Origin: JAJNPS01 sp031378845
GTDB lineage: Bacteria; Pseudomonadota; Alphaproteobacteria; Rhodobacterales; Rhodobacteraceae
NCBI GenBank assembly: GCA_031378845.1
Contig: JANNES010000006.1
Coordinates: 36,958-100,957, forward strand
Length of the DNA stretch: 64,000 nucleotides
Direction of reading: 5' to 3'
Positions within the stretch are counted from its first letter, which is position 1. Each line of letters starts with the position of its first letter. The position numbers and the translations under genes are program-made. This document shows positions 52,026-60,595 of the stretch, in pieces. Below the pieces are notes generated by a model, which saw nothing but the letters and a program-made list of their open reading frames with translations, was not told the DNA's origin and ran no database searches.

Positions 52026-52664
52026 TTAAGCTTTGCGAAAGAGTGCGATCAGTGCGCGGTCCTTGGCATGGGCGGCTTTGCCCAAGGCGGCGGGGCCATA
52101 AATCGGCACATCAATTAGCTGAAGATCGGCGATCTGTGCGGCGTGGGCGTCAAGCGCGTGGTCAAAGCCAAGTGCTGTGTAGACACCCGCATTGATCGAC
52201 AGCGCAAAGAGTGCACCCGTGGCGGCCGCGTCCAGCATCGGGCCGAAAGCCTCGGGCCCCACATGGCCATGGGTAAAGGTGCCGGAACTGACGATGCCTT
52301 GGTAGCCGCCGGGAGGTTTCGGCAAAGGCTGCGTCACATCGGCCAAGGTCAGGGTGCGATAAAGCGACTTGGCGCGCGCGATGGCCAGCATGTCGGGCGA
52401 CAGGTCGATGCCGTCAATGTCTGCGGTGGCACCCTGCGCGCGCAAAACTGCTGCCAAAAGGCCGGTGCCCGCGCCGATATCGAGGATCGGTCCCGTCCCG
52501 CCTGCGGCCATGAAGGCCCCCGCGATATGTGCGGGCAGGCGGTAGTCAAGGTCCGCCGCAAAGCCCGCATCATAGCTCGCAGCCCAATCGCGATACATCC
52601 GCAGGCGATCCTCGGCCGAGGTCAGCGACAAGGCGGCGTCAAGATTGGGCTTTTCACTTTCCAT
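52026..52664 (-). CDS. Class I SAM-dependent methyltransferase
   Basis: 212 residues. Motif I is GPILDIGAGTGLLAAVL, preceded by an N-terminal segment (YRDWAASYDAGF) typical of UbiE/Williams-Beuren-type small-molecule methyltransferases. Substrate unknown. ATG at 52664 is the first that fits; the long upstream frame is antisense to the epimerase gene. Confidence 0.83.
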   Translation of the reverse strand: MESEKPNLDAALSLTSAEDRLRMYRDWAASYDAGFAADLDYRLPAHIAGAFMAAGGTGPILDIGAGTGLLAAVLRAQGATADIDGIDLSPDMLAIARAKSLYRTLTLADVTQPLPKPPGGYQGIVSSGTFTHGHVGPEAFGPMLDAAATGALFALSINAGVYTALGFDHALDAHAAQIADLQLIDVPIYGPAALGKAAHAKDRALIALFRKA

Positions 52665-52747
52665 CGGGCCATTAATCGCGGTTTGGCGTCTGGTTTCAAG
52701 CCGTGCTGCGCTTGCGCGCGAGCCCGTCGGCAGGGATAGTGCGGTGC

Positions 52748-53602
52748 ATGAGCACGCTTTTGTCCCTTGGTCATGGCTATTCGGCGCAGGTTCTGGCGGG
52801 TGCGCTTTTGCCGCTGGGCTGGGCCGTGATCGGCACCACGCGCAGCGCCGAAAAGGCGCGGGCTTTTGCGACGGCAGGGGTGGAGCCGTTGATCTGGCCG
52901 GGGGATCTGGCGCCCGCCCTGGCCCGTGCGACACACATCTTGGCCTCTGCCGCGCCGGATGGGACGGGCGATCCTTTTGTAAATGCGGTGCCAGAAATCG
53001 CTGCGGCGCGCGCGGTATGGGTGGGATATCTGTCGACCACGGGCGTTTACGGTGACCATCAGGGCGGCTGGGTGGATGAGGCAACGCCGCTGACGCCATC
53101 ATCGGAGCGGGGACGCTGGCGGGTGCAGGCCGAAGCGCAATGGGCGGCAACCGGGTTGCCGGTGCATGTGTTCAGGCTTGCTGGCATCTACGGACCCGAC
53201 CGGGGCCCCTTTGAAAAGGTCCGCGACGGCACAGCGCGGCGCATCATCAAGCCGGGCCAGGTCTTCAGCCGCATCCATGTCGCCGATATCGCGCGGGTGC
53301 TGATGGCGTCGATGGCGCGGCCCAACCGGGGAGCGGCCTATAATGTCTGCGACGATGATCCGGCCCCGCCCCAGGATGTGCTCAGCCATGCCGCACATCT
53401 TCTGGGTCTGCCCGATCCGCCCGCCGTGCCGTTCGAGCAGGCCAACCTCGGGCCGATGGCGACCAGTTTCTACAGCGAAAGCAAACGCGTCCGGAATGAC
53501 CGCATCAAGACGGAACTGGGGGTGCGGCTGTTGTATCCGACCTATCACGCGGGTCTGTCGGCGCTGTTGGCCGAGCAAGAGCGCGCCTTGCCAAGAGCGT
53601 GA
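52748..53602 (+). CDS. NAD(P)-dependent epimerase-like SDR protein
   Basis: 284 residues, atypical extended SDR. Nucleotide loop is SLGHGYSAQVLA, then YLSTTGVYGDHQGGWVDE and VFRLAGIYGPDRG. The active-site Tyr appears as VYGD with no clear downstream Lys, as in YeeZ-type proteins of unclear activity. It diverges from the methyltransferase across 83 bp. Confidence 0.82.
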   Translation: MSTLLSLGHGYSAQVLAGALLPLGWAVIGTTRSAEKARAFATAGVEPLIWPGDLAPALARATHILASAAPDGTGDPFVNAVPEIAAARAVWVGYLSTTGVYGDHQGGWVDEATPLTPSSERGRWRVQAEAQWAATGLPVHVFRLAGIYGPDRGPFEKVRDGTARRIIKPGQVFSRIHVADIARVLMASMARPNRGAAYNVCDDDPAPPQDVLSHAAHLLGLPDPPAVPFEQANLGPMATSFYSESKRVRNDRIKTELGVRLLYPTYHAGLSALLAEQERALPRA

Positions 53603-53643
53603 TTGCGGACCAATCTGCGTGCAAACTGACCAAAGGTTGCCCG

Positions 53644-54735
53644 ATGACCGCTGCCACGATCCTTGCTGAAGTGCTGCTGCCGACGTCCGAGCTGCGCAAT
53701 GATCTGCCGTTTTACACCAAGGTGCTGGGGATGCGGCTGGACAGCATCTTTCCCGCCGATGACCCGTCAGTGGCCTCGTTGTCGGGGCATGGCTTGCGCA
53801 TCCGCATCGAGCGGGGGGCACAGGTGCTGCCGGGGCGGTTGCGCATCCTGACCGACGCGCCCGAGGACTTTGCGGGCGGCCAAAGCCACCTGACTGCGCC
53901 GAACGGCACCGAGATCGAGGTCGTGCCCCTGTCACCGCGCGTGATCCAGCCGCAGACTGTGCATGAATTTGCCGTGCGCCGTTTGGCGGATGAAGCGCCT
54001 TGGGTGATTGGTCGCGCGGGGATGCACTACCGCGATCTGATCCCCTCGCGCCTTGGCGGGTCGATCATTGCCAGCCATATCCGCATCCCGGATGGCGGGC
54101 CGGTGCCCGACATGGTGCATTACCACACGGTCGGGTTTCAGCTGATCTATTGCTATCGCGGCTGGGTCGATGTCCTTTACGAAGATCAGGGCGGCATGAT
54201 GCGCCTGAACGCGGGCGATTGCGTTATACAGCCCCCCGAAATCCGGCACCGGGTCTGTCATGCCTCGGCCAATATCGAGGTGATCGAGCTGGGCGTCCCG
54301 GCCGAACATGTGACCACGATCGACCATGATTTCACGCTGCCGAACGATGTCGGTGATCCGGCGCGGGAATGGCAGGGCCAGCGGTTCGTGCATCACATCA
54401 AGGATCGCGCGACATGGCAACCCTTCCGCATACCCGGCTTTGCCTGCCGCGATACCGGCATTTCGGCGGGCACCAAGGGCGTCGCGAATATTCAGGTTGC
54501 GCGGTTCGAGGGTGGGATGCCCCCCGCCACGCGCCATGACAGCGACATCCATTTCACATTCGTGATGGAAGGGTCGATGGTCCTGAAGGCCGAAGACCAG
54601 CCTGACCGCGCGCTGGCGCCGGGCGATGCGTTTGTGATCCCGCCGGGGATGGCTGCGCGCTATGCGGACTGCTCGGCTGATCTGGAGTTCTTGGAGGCAA
54701 GCCTTCCGGGCAGGTTCAAGACGACAGTGGTTTAG
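53644..54735 (+). CDS. VOC + double-cupin fusion protein
   Basis: 363 residues. Residues 1-105 are a VOC half (VLLPTSELRNDLPFYTKVLGMRL to GTEIEVVPL). A first cupin around 165-215 contains MVHYHTVGFQLIYCYRGWVDV and GDCVIQPPEIRHR; a second around 300-350 has HFTFVMEGSMVLKAEDQ and GDAFVIPPGMAARY. It starts 41 bp after the SDR gene, same strand. Family of unknown function. Confidence 0.78.
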   Translation: MTAATILAEVLLPTSELRNDLPFYTKVLGMRLDSIFPADDPSVASLSGHGLRIRIERGAQVLPGRLRILTDAPEDFAGGQSHLTAPNGTEIEVVPLSPRVIQPQTVHEFAVRRLADEAPWVIGRAGMHYRDLIPSRLGGSIIASHIRIPDGGPVPDMVHYHTVGFQLIYCYRGWVDVLYEDQGGMMRLNAGDCVIQPPEIRHRVCHASANIEVIELGVPAEHVTTIDHDFTLPNDVGDPAREWQGQRFVHHIKDRATWQPFRIPGFACRDTGISAGTKGVANIQVARFEGGMPPATRHDSDIHFTFVMEGSMVLKAEDQPDRALAPGDAFVIPPGMAARYADCSADLEFLEASLPGRFKTTVV

Positions 54736-54751
54736 GGATCGGCTTGTACGG

Positions 54752-54860
54752 GAACGGTCCCCCTCCCCTTGGTGGGGAGGGGCTGGGGGTGGGGGGGACG
54801 ACGCAACCGTTGGGCCGCCCCCTCCCCGGCCCTCCCCACGCGGGGGAGGGAGAAGTGGGT
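54752..54860. repeat. CCCTCCCC palindromic interspersed repeat
   Basis: Two GC hairpins in tandem: CCCCTCCCCTTGGTGGGGAG at the left and GGCCCTCCCCACGCGGGGGA to the right, around a less ordered middle. Such CCCTCCCC/GGGGAGGG blocks occur between genes in many alphaproteobacterial genomes. They lie in the convergent gap between the fusion gene and the glycosyltransferase and may terminate both. Confidence 0.65.
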
Positions 54861-54861
54861 G

Positions 54862-55854
54862 CTAGTCCTTCAGGGACAGCGCTGACCTTGCCCTTTTGGA
54901 CGCATACAGGAACCCATCACGAAGCAACGCGTCCGTCCCGCGCCATTCCTGCGGGTTTGGGATGGTGATCTGGAACCCCGGCATGGAGTCGACTTTCAGG
55001 CGCTGGCGATCCTCGCCATGCTGCCACGTCCCGGCGGCAACGGCGGCGCGGTCGCGGGCCTGCCAGTCGTCCGCAAACATGTAGCGGCGCATCGCGATGG
55101 TGACATCGGCGATCGTCACATTGCTTGCGCAGTGGGGATGGGACATCAGTTCCACCTCTGGCAAGTTGCGCACAAGAACGTGTTTGCTCAGGATGGGATC
55201 CTCGCCAAAGACAAGCTTGCGCATACCGCCGGCAAGCATCCGTGCGCCGGGATCGGGGACGCGGTTGGCCCGGGTAAACCACTCCAAGTGAAAGGACGGA
55301 TCGCCGTAGGGGACCCATTCCAGCCCCTGCGTCGTATAGGTGCCGGTGGCGCGGGCCTCAGCATAGGACTGTGCCGGCGACGCCCCGGGTGCCATATCGA
55401 GGATCTGACCAAGGATCGCCGTGAACCCATGCGCGTTGGCATAAGACAAAAGCCGGGCCAACGGGGCAGGCGGCTCTGCAAGCTCTTCGGGTTCGGCGAA
55501 CAGGATCCAGCCGTCAGAAAAGACTTTGCGGGCGACGGCGGTGCGCAGCTCGCAGGCAAGTTCACCAACACGAAGGCGGCTTGTCAGCAATGTCACGCGT
55601 CGATCAGCGGTCGCAATCGCGGCGGTGTCGTCGGTCGATCCAGCGTCGATGACGACGGCATGGGTCACCCCAAGCGCGAAATGGTGGTCCAGACAGTCGC
55701 GCAGATACCAGCCCGCATCTTTCGCAAGGATCACAGCGCCCGCCGCATCAGGGGCAAGTGCAACGCTTGGCGGACCGCTGGCATGGTGCAGTGCCGTGGC
55801 CAGTTTGCGCGCTGCTTGAAACGCCTCGATACGGCGCCTGATCCCGCCGATCAC
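54862..55854 (-). CDS. GT2-like glycosyltransferase family protein
   Basis: 330 residues from GTG overlapping the dxs stop (GTGA). The N-terminal part AVILAKDAGWYLRDCLDHHFALGVTHAVVIDAGSTD matches the PF13704-type GT2 fold with a DxD-like AGSTDDT site. C-terminal half is not assigned. Likely co-transcribed behind dxs; target glycan unknown. Confidence 0.72.
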   Translation of the reverse strand: MIGGIRRRIEAFQAARKLATALHHASGPPSVALAPDAAGAVILAKDAGWYLRDCLDHHFALGVTHAVVIDAGSTDDTAAIATADRRVTLLTSRLRVGELACELRTAVARKVFSDGWILFAEPEELAEPPAPLARLLSYANAHGFTAILGQILDMAPGASPAQSYAEARATGTYTTQGLEWVPYGDPSFHLEWFTRANRVPDPGARMLAGGMRKLVFGEDPILSKHVLVRNLPEVELMSHPHCASNVTIADVTIAMRRYMFADDWQARDRAAVAAGTWQHGEDRQRLKVDSMPGFQITIPNPQEWRGTDALLRDGFLYASKRARSALSLKD

Positions 55855-57764
55855 GCCCGCATTCCGACCACGGCAACGCCCAGGGTTTCAAGCACTTTTG
55901 CCTCGATCTGGGCGGCGTCCATACCGGCCGCACGGTACATCGCCTCGGGCGAGGCCTGATCGATGAACACATCAGGCAACACCATCGAGCGATACTTGAG
56001 GCCCCTGTCAAACACCCCCTCATTGGCAAGCAGCTGTGCAACATGGGAGCCGAAACCGCCGATTGCACCTTCTTCGACCGTGATCAGCGCCTCATGGTGT
56101 GCGGCAAGTTGCACGATGAGATCGCGGTCAAGGGGCTTGGCAAAGCGGGCGTCGGCAACGGTGCAGGCGAGGCCACGCTGGGTCAGGGATTCGGCGGCCT
56201 TCAGGACTTCGGCAAGGCGCGTGCCGAAGGACAAGATTGCCACACGCGCACCCTGGCGCAGAATGCGGCCCTTGCCGATTTCCAGCACGATGCCCTTGCC
56301 GGGCATGTCGACCCCGGTGCCTTCGCCGCGCGGATAGCGGAACGCGATGGGGCCTTGATCATGGGCAGCGGCGGTGGCGACCATGTGGACAAGCTCTGCC
56401 TCATCGGCCGCGGCCATAACGACAAAGCCGGGCAGGTTTGCCAGAAACGCCACGTCGAACGCGCCCGCATGGGTGGCGCCATCCGCCCCCACCAACCCGG
56501 CCCGGTCGATGGCAAAGCGGACCGGCAGGCGCTGGATCGCGACATCATGGACGACCTGATCGTAGCCGCGTTGCAAAAAGGTGGAATAGAGCGTGCAAAA
56601 GGGCTTCATCCCACCCGCCGCCAGACCCGCGCTAAAGGTAACGGCGTGCTGTTCGGCGATGCCGACATCGAACGTGCGGCGCGGAAAGCGGGCGGCAAAG
56701 AGGTCAAGGCCCGTGCCGTCGGGCATCGCGGCGGTGATGGCCACGATCTTGTCGTCACGCTCTGCCTCGGCGATCAGGGATTGCGCGAAAACCTTGGTAT
56801 AGCTCGGCGCGTTGGACGCGGCCTTGGCCTGCACGCCGGTCAGCACATCGAACTTGCCCGTGGCATGACCCTTGTCGCGGGCGGCCTCGGCGGGGGCATA
56901 GCCCTTGCCCTTTTTGGTGATCACATGGATCAGCATCGGTCCGGTGGCGCGGTCGTGGACAGTGCGCAGGACGGGCAGCAACTGATCAAGGTCATGGCCA
57001 TCGATGGGGCCGACATAGGAAAAGCCAAGTTCCTCGAACAAGGTGCCGCCGACGGTCATTCCTTTCAGCATTTCCTTGGCCCGGCGCGCGCCTTCCTGCA
57101 GGGGTTCGGGCAGCAGGCTGACCATGCCACGGGCGGCGTTCTTCAATTCCTGGAAAGGAGCCTCGGCATAAAGGCGGCTCAGATAGCTGGACAGCGCCCC
57201 GACGGGCGGGGCAATCGACATCTCGTTGTCGTTGAGGATCACAAAGAGGCGTTTCTTGAGGTGGCCCGCGTTGTTCAGCGCCTCGAAGGCCATGCCTGCG
57301 CTCATCGCACCGTCGCCGATCACGGCCACCGCGTCGCCGGGATCACCGCCCAGATCGGCGGCCATGGTAAAGCCCAAGGCAGCAGAGATCGATGTCGACG
57401 AATGCGCCGCACCAAAGGGGTCGAAGGCCGATTCCGACCGCTTGGTAAAGCCGGAAAGGCCGCCTTCGGTGCGCAAGGTGCGGATGCGGTCGCGCCTTCC
57501 CGTCAGGATCTTGTGGGGGTAGCATTGGTGGCCCACGTCCCAGATTATCTTGTCGCGCGGGGCATCGAATACGGCGTGCAAAGCAACGGTCAGTTCCACC
57601 ACGCCAAGGCCCGCGCCCAAATGGCCGCCCGTGACCGAGACCGCCGAAATCGTCTCGGCCCGAAGTTCGTCGGCCAGCTGGTGCAAGTCGCGGTCGGACA
57701 AGGATTTAAGATCCGAGGGCAAGGTGACCCGGTCCAGAATGGGGATATTGGGTCGATCAGCCAT
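55851..57764 (-). CDS. dxs: 1-deoxy-D-xylulose-5-phosphate synthase
   Basis: 637 residues, full length. The N-terminal TPP domain has VGHQCYPHKILTGRRD, GDGAMSAGMAFEALNNAG (TPP-binding GDG...N) and EAHSSTS-like HSSTSISAALG; the central and C-terminal transketolase domains follow (DRAGLVGADGATHAGAFD). It makes DXP from pyruvate and glyceraldehyde-3-phosphate, the first MEP-pathway step for isoprenoids and also for thiamine/PLP precursors. ispA lies 10 bp upstream. Confidence 0.97.
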   Translation of the reverse strand: MADRPNIPILDRVTLPSDLKSLSDRDLHQLADELRAETISAVSVTGGHLGAGLGVVELTVALHAVFDAPRDKIIWDVGHQCYPHKILTGRRDRIRTLRTEGGLSGFTKRSESAFDPFGAAHSSTSISAALGFTMAADLGGDPGDAVAVIGDGAMSAGMAFEALNNAGHLKKRLFVILNDNEMSIAPPVGALSSYLSRLYAEAPFQELKNAARGMVSLLPEPLQEGARRAKEMLKGMTVGGTLFEELGFSYVGPIDGHDLDQLLPVLRTVHDRATGPMLIHVITKKGKGYAPAEAARDKGHATGKFDVLTGVQAKAASNAPSYTKVFAQSLIAEAERDDKIVAITAAMPDGTGLDLFAARFPRRTFDVGIAEQHAVTFSAGLAAGGMKPFCTLYSTFLQRGYDQVVHDVAIQRLPVRFAIDRAGLVGADGATHAGAFDVAFLANLPGFVVMAAADEAELVHMVATAAAHDQGPIAFRYPRGEGTGVDMPGKGIVLEIGKGRILRQGARVAILSFGTRLAEVLKAAESLTQRGLACTVADARFAKPLDRDLIVQLAAHHEALITVEEGAIGGFGSHVAQLLANEGVFDRGLKYRSMVLPDVFIDQASPEAMYRAAGMDAAQIEAKVLETLGVAVVGMRA

Positions 57765-57774
57765 GGCGCACCTG

Positions 57775-58665
57775 TCAGTTGTCGCGGGAGATAGCGAAAC
57801 GCGCGGCCTGGATCAAGGTTCCTGCGGTCGCACCATAGGGCGCAAGGGCGGCCTCGGCCTCGGCAACCAGCGCTGTGGCCCGCGTCCGCGCGCCGTCCAG
57901 CCCCAAATGCGAGACAAAGGTGGCCTTGCCGGCATCGGCGTCCTTGCCCACACGCTTGCCGGTCCTGGCGGCGTCGCCCGTCACATCCAGAATGTCATCC
58001 GCGATCTGAAAAGCAAGGCCCAGCGCATCGCCATAGCCAATCAGCGCCGCAGGATCGGCCCCGGCCATCCGCGCACCCGCCGCTGCCGACCAGGTGATCA
58101 GCGCGCCGGTCTTGCCTTGCTGAAGCGTGGTGATCCGGTCCAGGGTCAGGGGCCGGGTCGCGGTTTCCGCCGCGATGTCGAGGGCCTGACCGCCGACCAT
58201 GCCACGCACTCCGGCGGCACGGGCCAGCGTCATCATCAGTTCCAGTCGCGCCACGGGCAGGCAGTCCGTCCTGGCGATCAACTCAAAGGCCAGCGCCTGC
58301 AAGCCGTCACCGGCCAGAACTGCGGTCGCCTCGTCCCATTTGCGATGCACGGTGGGCTGGCCCCGGCGCAGGTCGTCGTCATCCATGCACGGCAAGTCGT
58401 CATGGACCAGGGAATACGCGTGGATGCATTCGATGGCTGCCGCCGCCGGCATTGCCGCAAGGGATGCAAAGCCGTGCAAACGCGCCCCCTCCAGCACCAG
58501 AAAGCCGCGCAGGCCTTTGCCGCCAGCCACGGCATATCGCATCGCTTGGGCCACAGGCAGGTCCAGCCCATGCAGGTCGGCTGCAATCAAGTCCTCGACG
58601 CCGTGGCGGGCCCTGGCCATTGCCTCGGCCAGAGATGGCGGCGCGCCACTATCCGAAAGGGTCAC
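57775..58665 (-). CDS. ispA: Polyprenyl (farnesyl) diphosphate synthase
   Basis: 296 residues. First Asp-rich motif DDLPCMDDDDLRRG begins at residue 89 and the second is QIADDILDVTGD; KGLRG near 50-54 binds IPP. Chain length is probably C15, judged from ispA-xseB context. GTG overlaps the xseB stop (GTGA). Supplies precursor for quinones, carotenoids and undecaprenyl carriers. Confidence 0.95.
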   Translation of the reverse strand: MTLSDSGAPPSLAEAMARARHGVEDLIAADLHGLDLPVAQAMRYAVAGGKGLRGFLVLEGARLHGFASLAAMPAAAAIECIHAYSLVHDDLPCMDDDDLRRGQPTVHRKWDEATAVLAGDGLQALAFELIARTDCLPVARLELMMTLARAAGVRGMVGGQALDIAAETATRPLTLDRITTLQQGKTGALITWSAAAGARMAGADPAALIGYGDALGLAFQIADDILDVTGDAARTGKRVGKDADAGKATFVSHLGLDGARTRATALVAEAEAALAPYGATAGTLIQAARFAISRDN

Positions 58666-58901
58666 ATCCCCTCCACCGGGGTGGTGCCCAAGGCGCGGCC
58701 TTCCTGCGCGCGGATCATCTCAACCTTTGCCTCGGCGTCCTTGAGCTTGCCCGCGCAATGCGCCTTGAGCGCGGCGCCGCGTTCATAAAGAGCAATCGAC
58801 TCCTCCAGCGCGACCTCGCCCTTTTCAAGCTGGCTGACCACCTGTTCAAGGGCGGCCATCGCCTCTTCAAACGACATCTCTGCCACTGGTTTGTCGCTCA
58901 T
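58662..58901 (-). CDS. xseB: Exodeoxyribonuclease VII small subunit
   Basis: 79 residues: VAEMSFEEAMAALEQVVSQLEKGEVALEESIALYERG is the XseB signature. It overlaps the upstream HDAC-like gene (ATGA) and the downstream ispA, so three genes are coupled. The large subunit XseA is not in the window. Confidence 0.95.
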   Translation of the reverse strand: MSDKPVAEMSFEEAMAALEQVVSQLEKGEVALEESIALYERGAALKAHCAGKLKDAEAKVEMIRAQEGRALGTTPVEGM

Positions 58902-59821
58902 CGGCCCCGCTCCTCCAACACGCCCAGATGCGCTGCGACCGAGGCCTGCAGTGCTGCCAGATCATAGCCCCCCTCCAGGGCCGATACCACCCGCCCCGCG
59001 CAGCATTCTGCGGCAACGTCACAGATGGCTCGGGTCAGCCGGATATAGTCGGGGATATCCCAGTTCAGGCCCGCCAGCGGATCAAGGCGATGGGCGTCAA
59101 AACCCGCCGAGATCATGATCAGTTCCGGCTGCCAGGCACGCAGGCTGTCCAGCGCAGGCGACCACGCGCGCCACATCTCGGCCCCGCCAGACCCCTCGGC
59201 CAAGGGCAGGTTGGTGATCTGGCCATGCGCGCCGCGTTCGGACGCATCCCCGGTGCCGGGATAAAGCGGCATCTGCTGGGATGATATGAACCGCACGCGG
59301 GTCTCATTCCACAACAGGTCTTGGGTGCCGTTGCCGTGATGCACGTCGAAATCCAGCACCGCGACACGGGACAGGCCGTGGTGCTCCAGCGCCCGCATAG
59401 CGCCGATGGCGACATTGCCGAAAAGGCAGAACCCCATGGCGGTGGCGCGCTCGGCATGGTGGCCCGGTGGGCGGCCGGCGACAAAGGCGTTGGTAGCGGC
59501 CCCCGTCAGCACCGCGTCAACAGCGGCGCAAACTCCGCCCACGGCGCGCAAGGCTGCCTCCAGCGTGCCGGGCGACATCCATGTGTCGGGGTCCAGAGCA
59601 ACGGTGTCATAGATAGGCGACGCGGCGCGGAGTCTGGCCAGATATGCGCCCGGATGACAGCGCAAGATATCGGCATCCTCGGCCAACGGGGCGGCAAGAT
59701 GGGTGACCGCGATCCCGGCGATAGCGCGCTTGACCGCGACGATCCGCGCCACCTGTTCGGGATGGCCCTGCGGGGTCAGATGCCGCGCAAAGGCATCATG
59801 GCTGTAGAAAAACGTTGCCAA
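58898..59821 (-). CDS. Histone deacetylase-family (HDAC-like) hydrolase
   Basis: 307 residues from a TTG start at 59821 with GAGG a few bases upstream; no in-frame ATG near gives the N-terminus (ATFFYSHDAF). RPPGHHAERATAMGFCLF, VLDFDVHHGNGTQD and ISAGFDAHRLDPL carry the zinc and charge-relay residues. Bacterial relatives are acetylpolyamine or acetoin-utilisation-type deacetylases. Position ahead of xseB-ispA-dxs is conserved in Rhodobacterales, but its link to isoprenoids is not explained. Confidence 0.9.
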   Translation of the reverse strand: MATFFYSHDAFARHLTPQGHPEQVARIVAVKRAIAGIAVTHLAAPLAEDADILRCHPGAYLARLRAASPIYDTVALDPDTWMSPGTLEAALRAVGGVCAAVDAVLTGAATNAFVAGRPPGHHAERATAMGFCLFGNVAIGAMRALEHHGLSRVAVLDFDVHHGNGTQDLLWNETRVRFISSQQMPLYPGTGDASERGAHGQITNLPLAEGSGGAEMWRAWSPALDSLRAWQPELIMISAGFDAHRLDPLAGLNWDIPDYIRLTRAICDVAAECCAGRVVSALEGGYDLAALQASVAAHLGVLEERGR

Positions 59822-59840
59822 TCATTCCTCATTTTTCTGT

Positions 59841-59890
59841 TCGGAAAATATCCTCCGGGGGTCCGGGGGGGCGACGCGCCCCCGGCGCAT
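59841..59890. repeat. GAAAATATCC-CCGGGGG interspersed palindromic repeat
   Basis: GAAAATATCC, then CCGGGGGTCCGGGGG and GCGCCCCCGGCGC, forming a GC-rich hairpin. A closely related copy is at 63933-63975. This one sits between the HDAC-like gene and the 3' end of petR. Confidence 0.65.
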
Positions 59891-59897
59891 GCTGCGA

Positions 59898-60587
59898 TCA
59901 ATCCGGTGCCAGCATATACCCCTCGCCGCGGACCGTCTGCAGATAGCGCGGCTGGCGGGGGTCCTCCTCGATCTTGCGGCGCAGGCGGGTGATCTGCACG
60001 TCAACCGCGCGTTCGTGCCCTGCGGCGGTCTCGCTGCGGTCCATGTCACCCGTCAGTTTGTCCCGACTGACCGCTGAGCCTGCGGATCCGGCAAAGACCC
60101 GCATGAGTTGGGCTTCGGTCGCGGTCAGGCGGACAGGCTGGTCGCCACGCCACAACTCTCCACGGTCGATGTCGTAGCGCACAGGGCCCATATGCAGCAC
60201 TTTTGGCGCAGCCTCGGTCTTGGCCATTGGCACGCGGCGCAGGATCGCGTTGATGCGCAACAACAGCTCGCGCGGCTCGAACGGTTTGACCAGATAGTCG
60301 TCCGCCCCCGCCTCCAGCCCCTCGATGCGGTTCGCAGCCTCGCCCTTGGCGGTCAAAAGCAGGACCGGCACTGCGGATTTGCGGCGCAGTTCGCGGGTAA
60401 AGCTGATGCCATCCCCGCCCGGCATCATCACGTCCAGAACCACCAGATCAAAGTCGAGCCCGAGCAGAATCCGGCGCGCCTGATCGGTGTCCCGCGCGAT
60501 CGTGACCAGAAAGCCGTTGCGCATCAGGAACTTCTGCAACAGGCCCCGGATGCGTTCGTCATCATCGACGACCAAAAGATGTGCCAT
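59898..60587 (-). CDS. petR: PetR-like OmpR-family response regulator
   Basis: 229 residues. Receiver domain with DDDE at 8-11, phospho-acceptor Asp52 (VLDVMMPG) and the switch Lys in LVKPF; then the winged-helix output domain (LTATEAQLMRVF, VDVQITRLRRKIEEDPRQPRYLQTVRGEGY). Together with the upstream petP-like gene it matches PetPR of Rhodobacter capsulatus, reported upstream of petABC and needed for bc1 expression. No histidine kinase adjoins. The TTG at 60599, four codons earlier, has better-spaced GGAGGG and may be the true start. Confidence 0.85.
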   Translation of the reverse strand: MAHLLVVDDDERIRGLLQKFLMRNGFLVTIARDTDQARRILLGLDFDLVVLDVMMPGGDGISFTRELRRKSAVPVLLLTAKGEAANRIEGLEAGADDYLVKPFEPRELLLRINAILRRVPMAKTEAAPKVLHMGPVRYDIDRGELWRGDQPVRLTATEAQLMRVFAGSAGSAVSRDKLTGDMDRSETAAGHERAVDVQITRLRRKIEEDPRQPRYLQTVRGEGYMLAPD

Positions 60588-60595
60588 GGATTCAA

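Noticed and set aside
56043..57794. 583-residue plus-strand ORF opposite dxs
   Set aside because: Antisense shadow of dxs; high GC third positions keep the opposite frame open, and the peptide has no family features.
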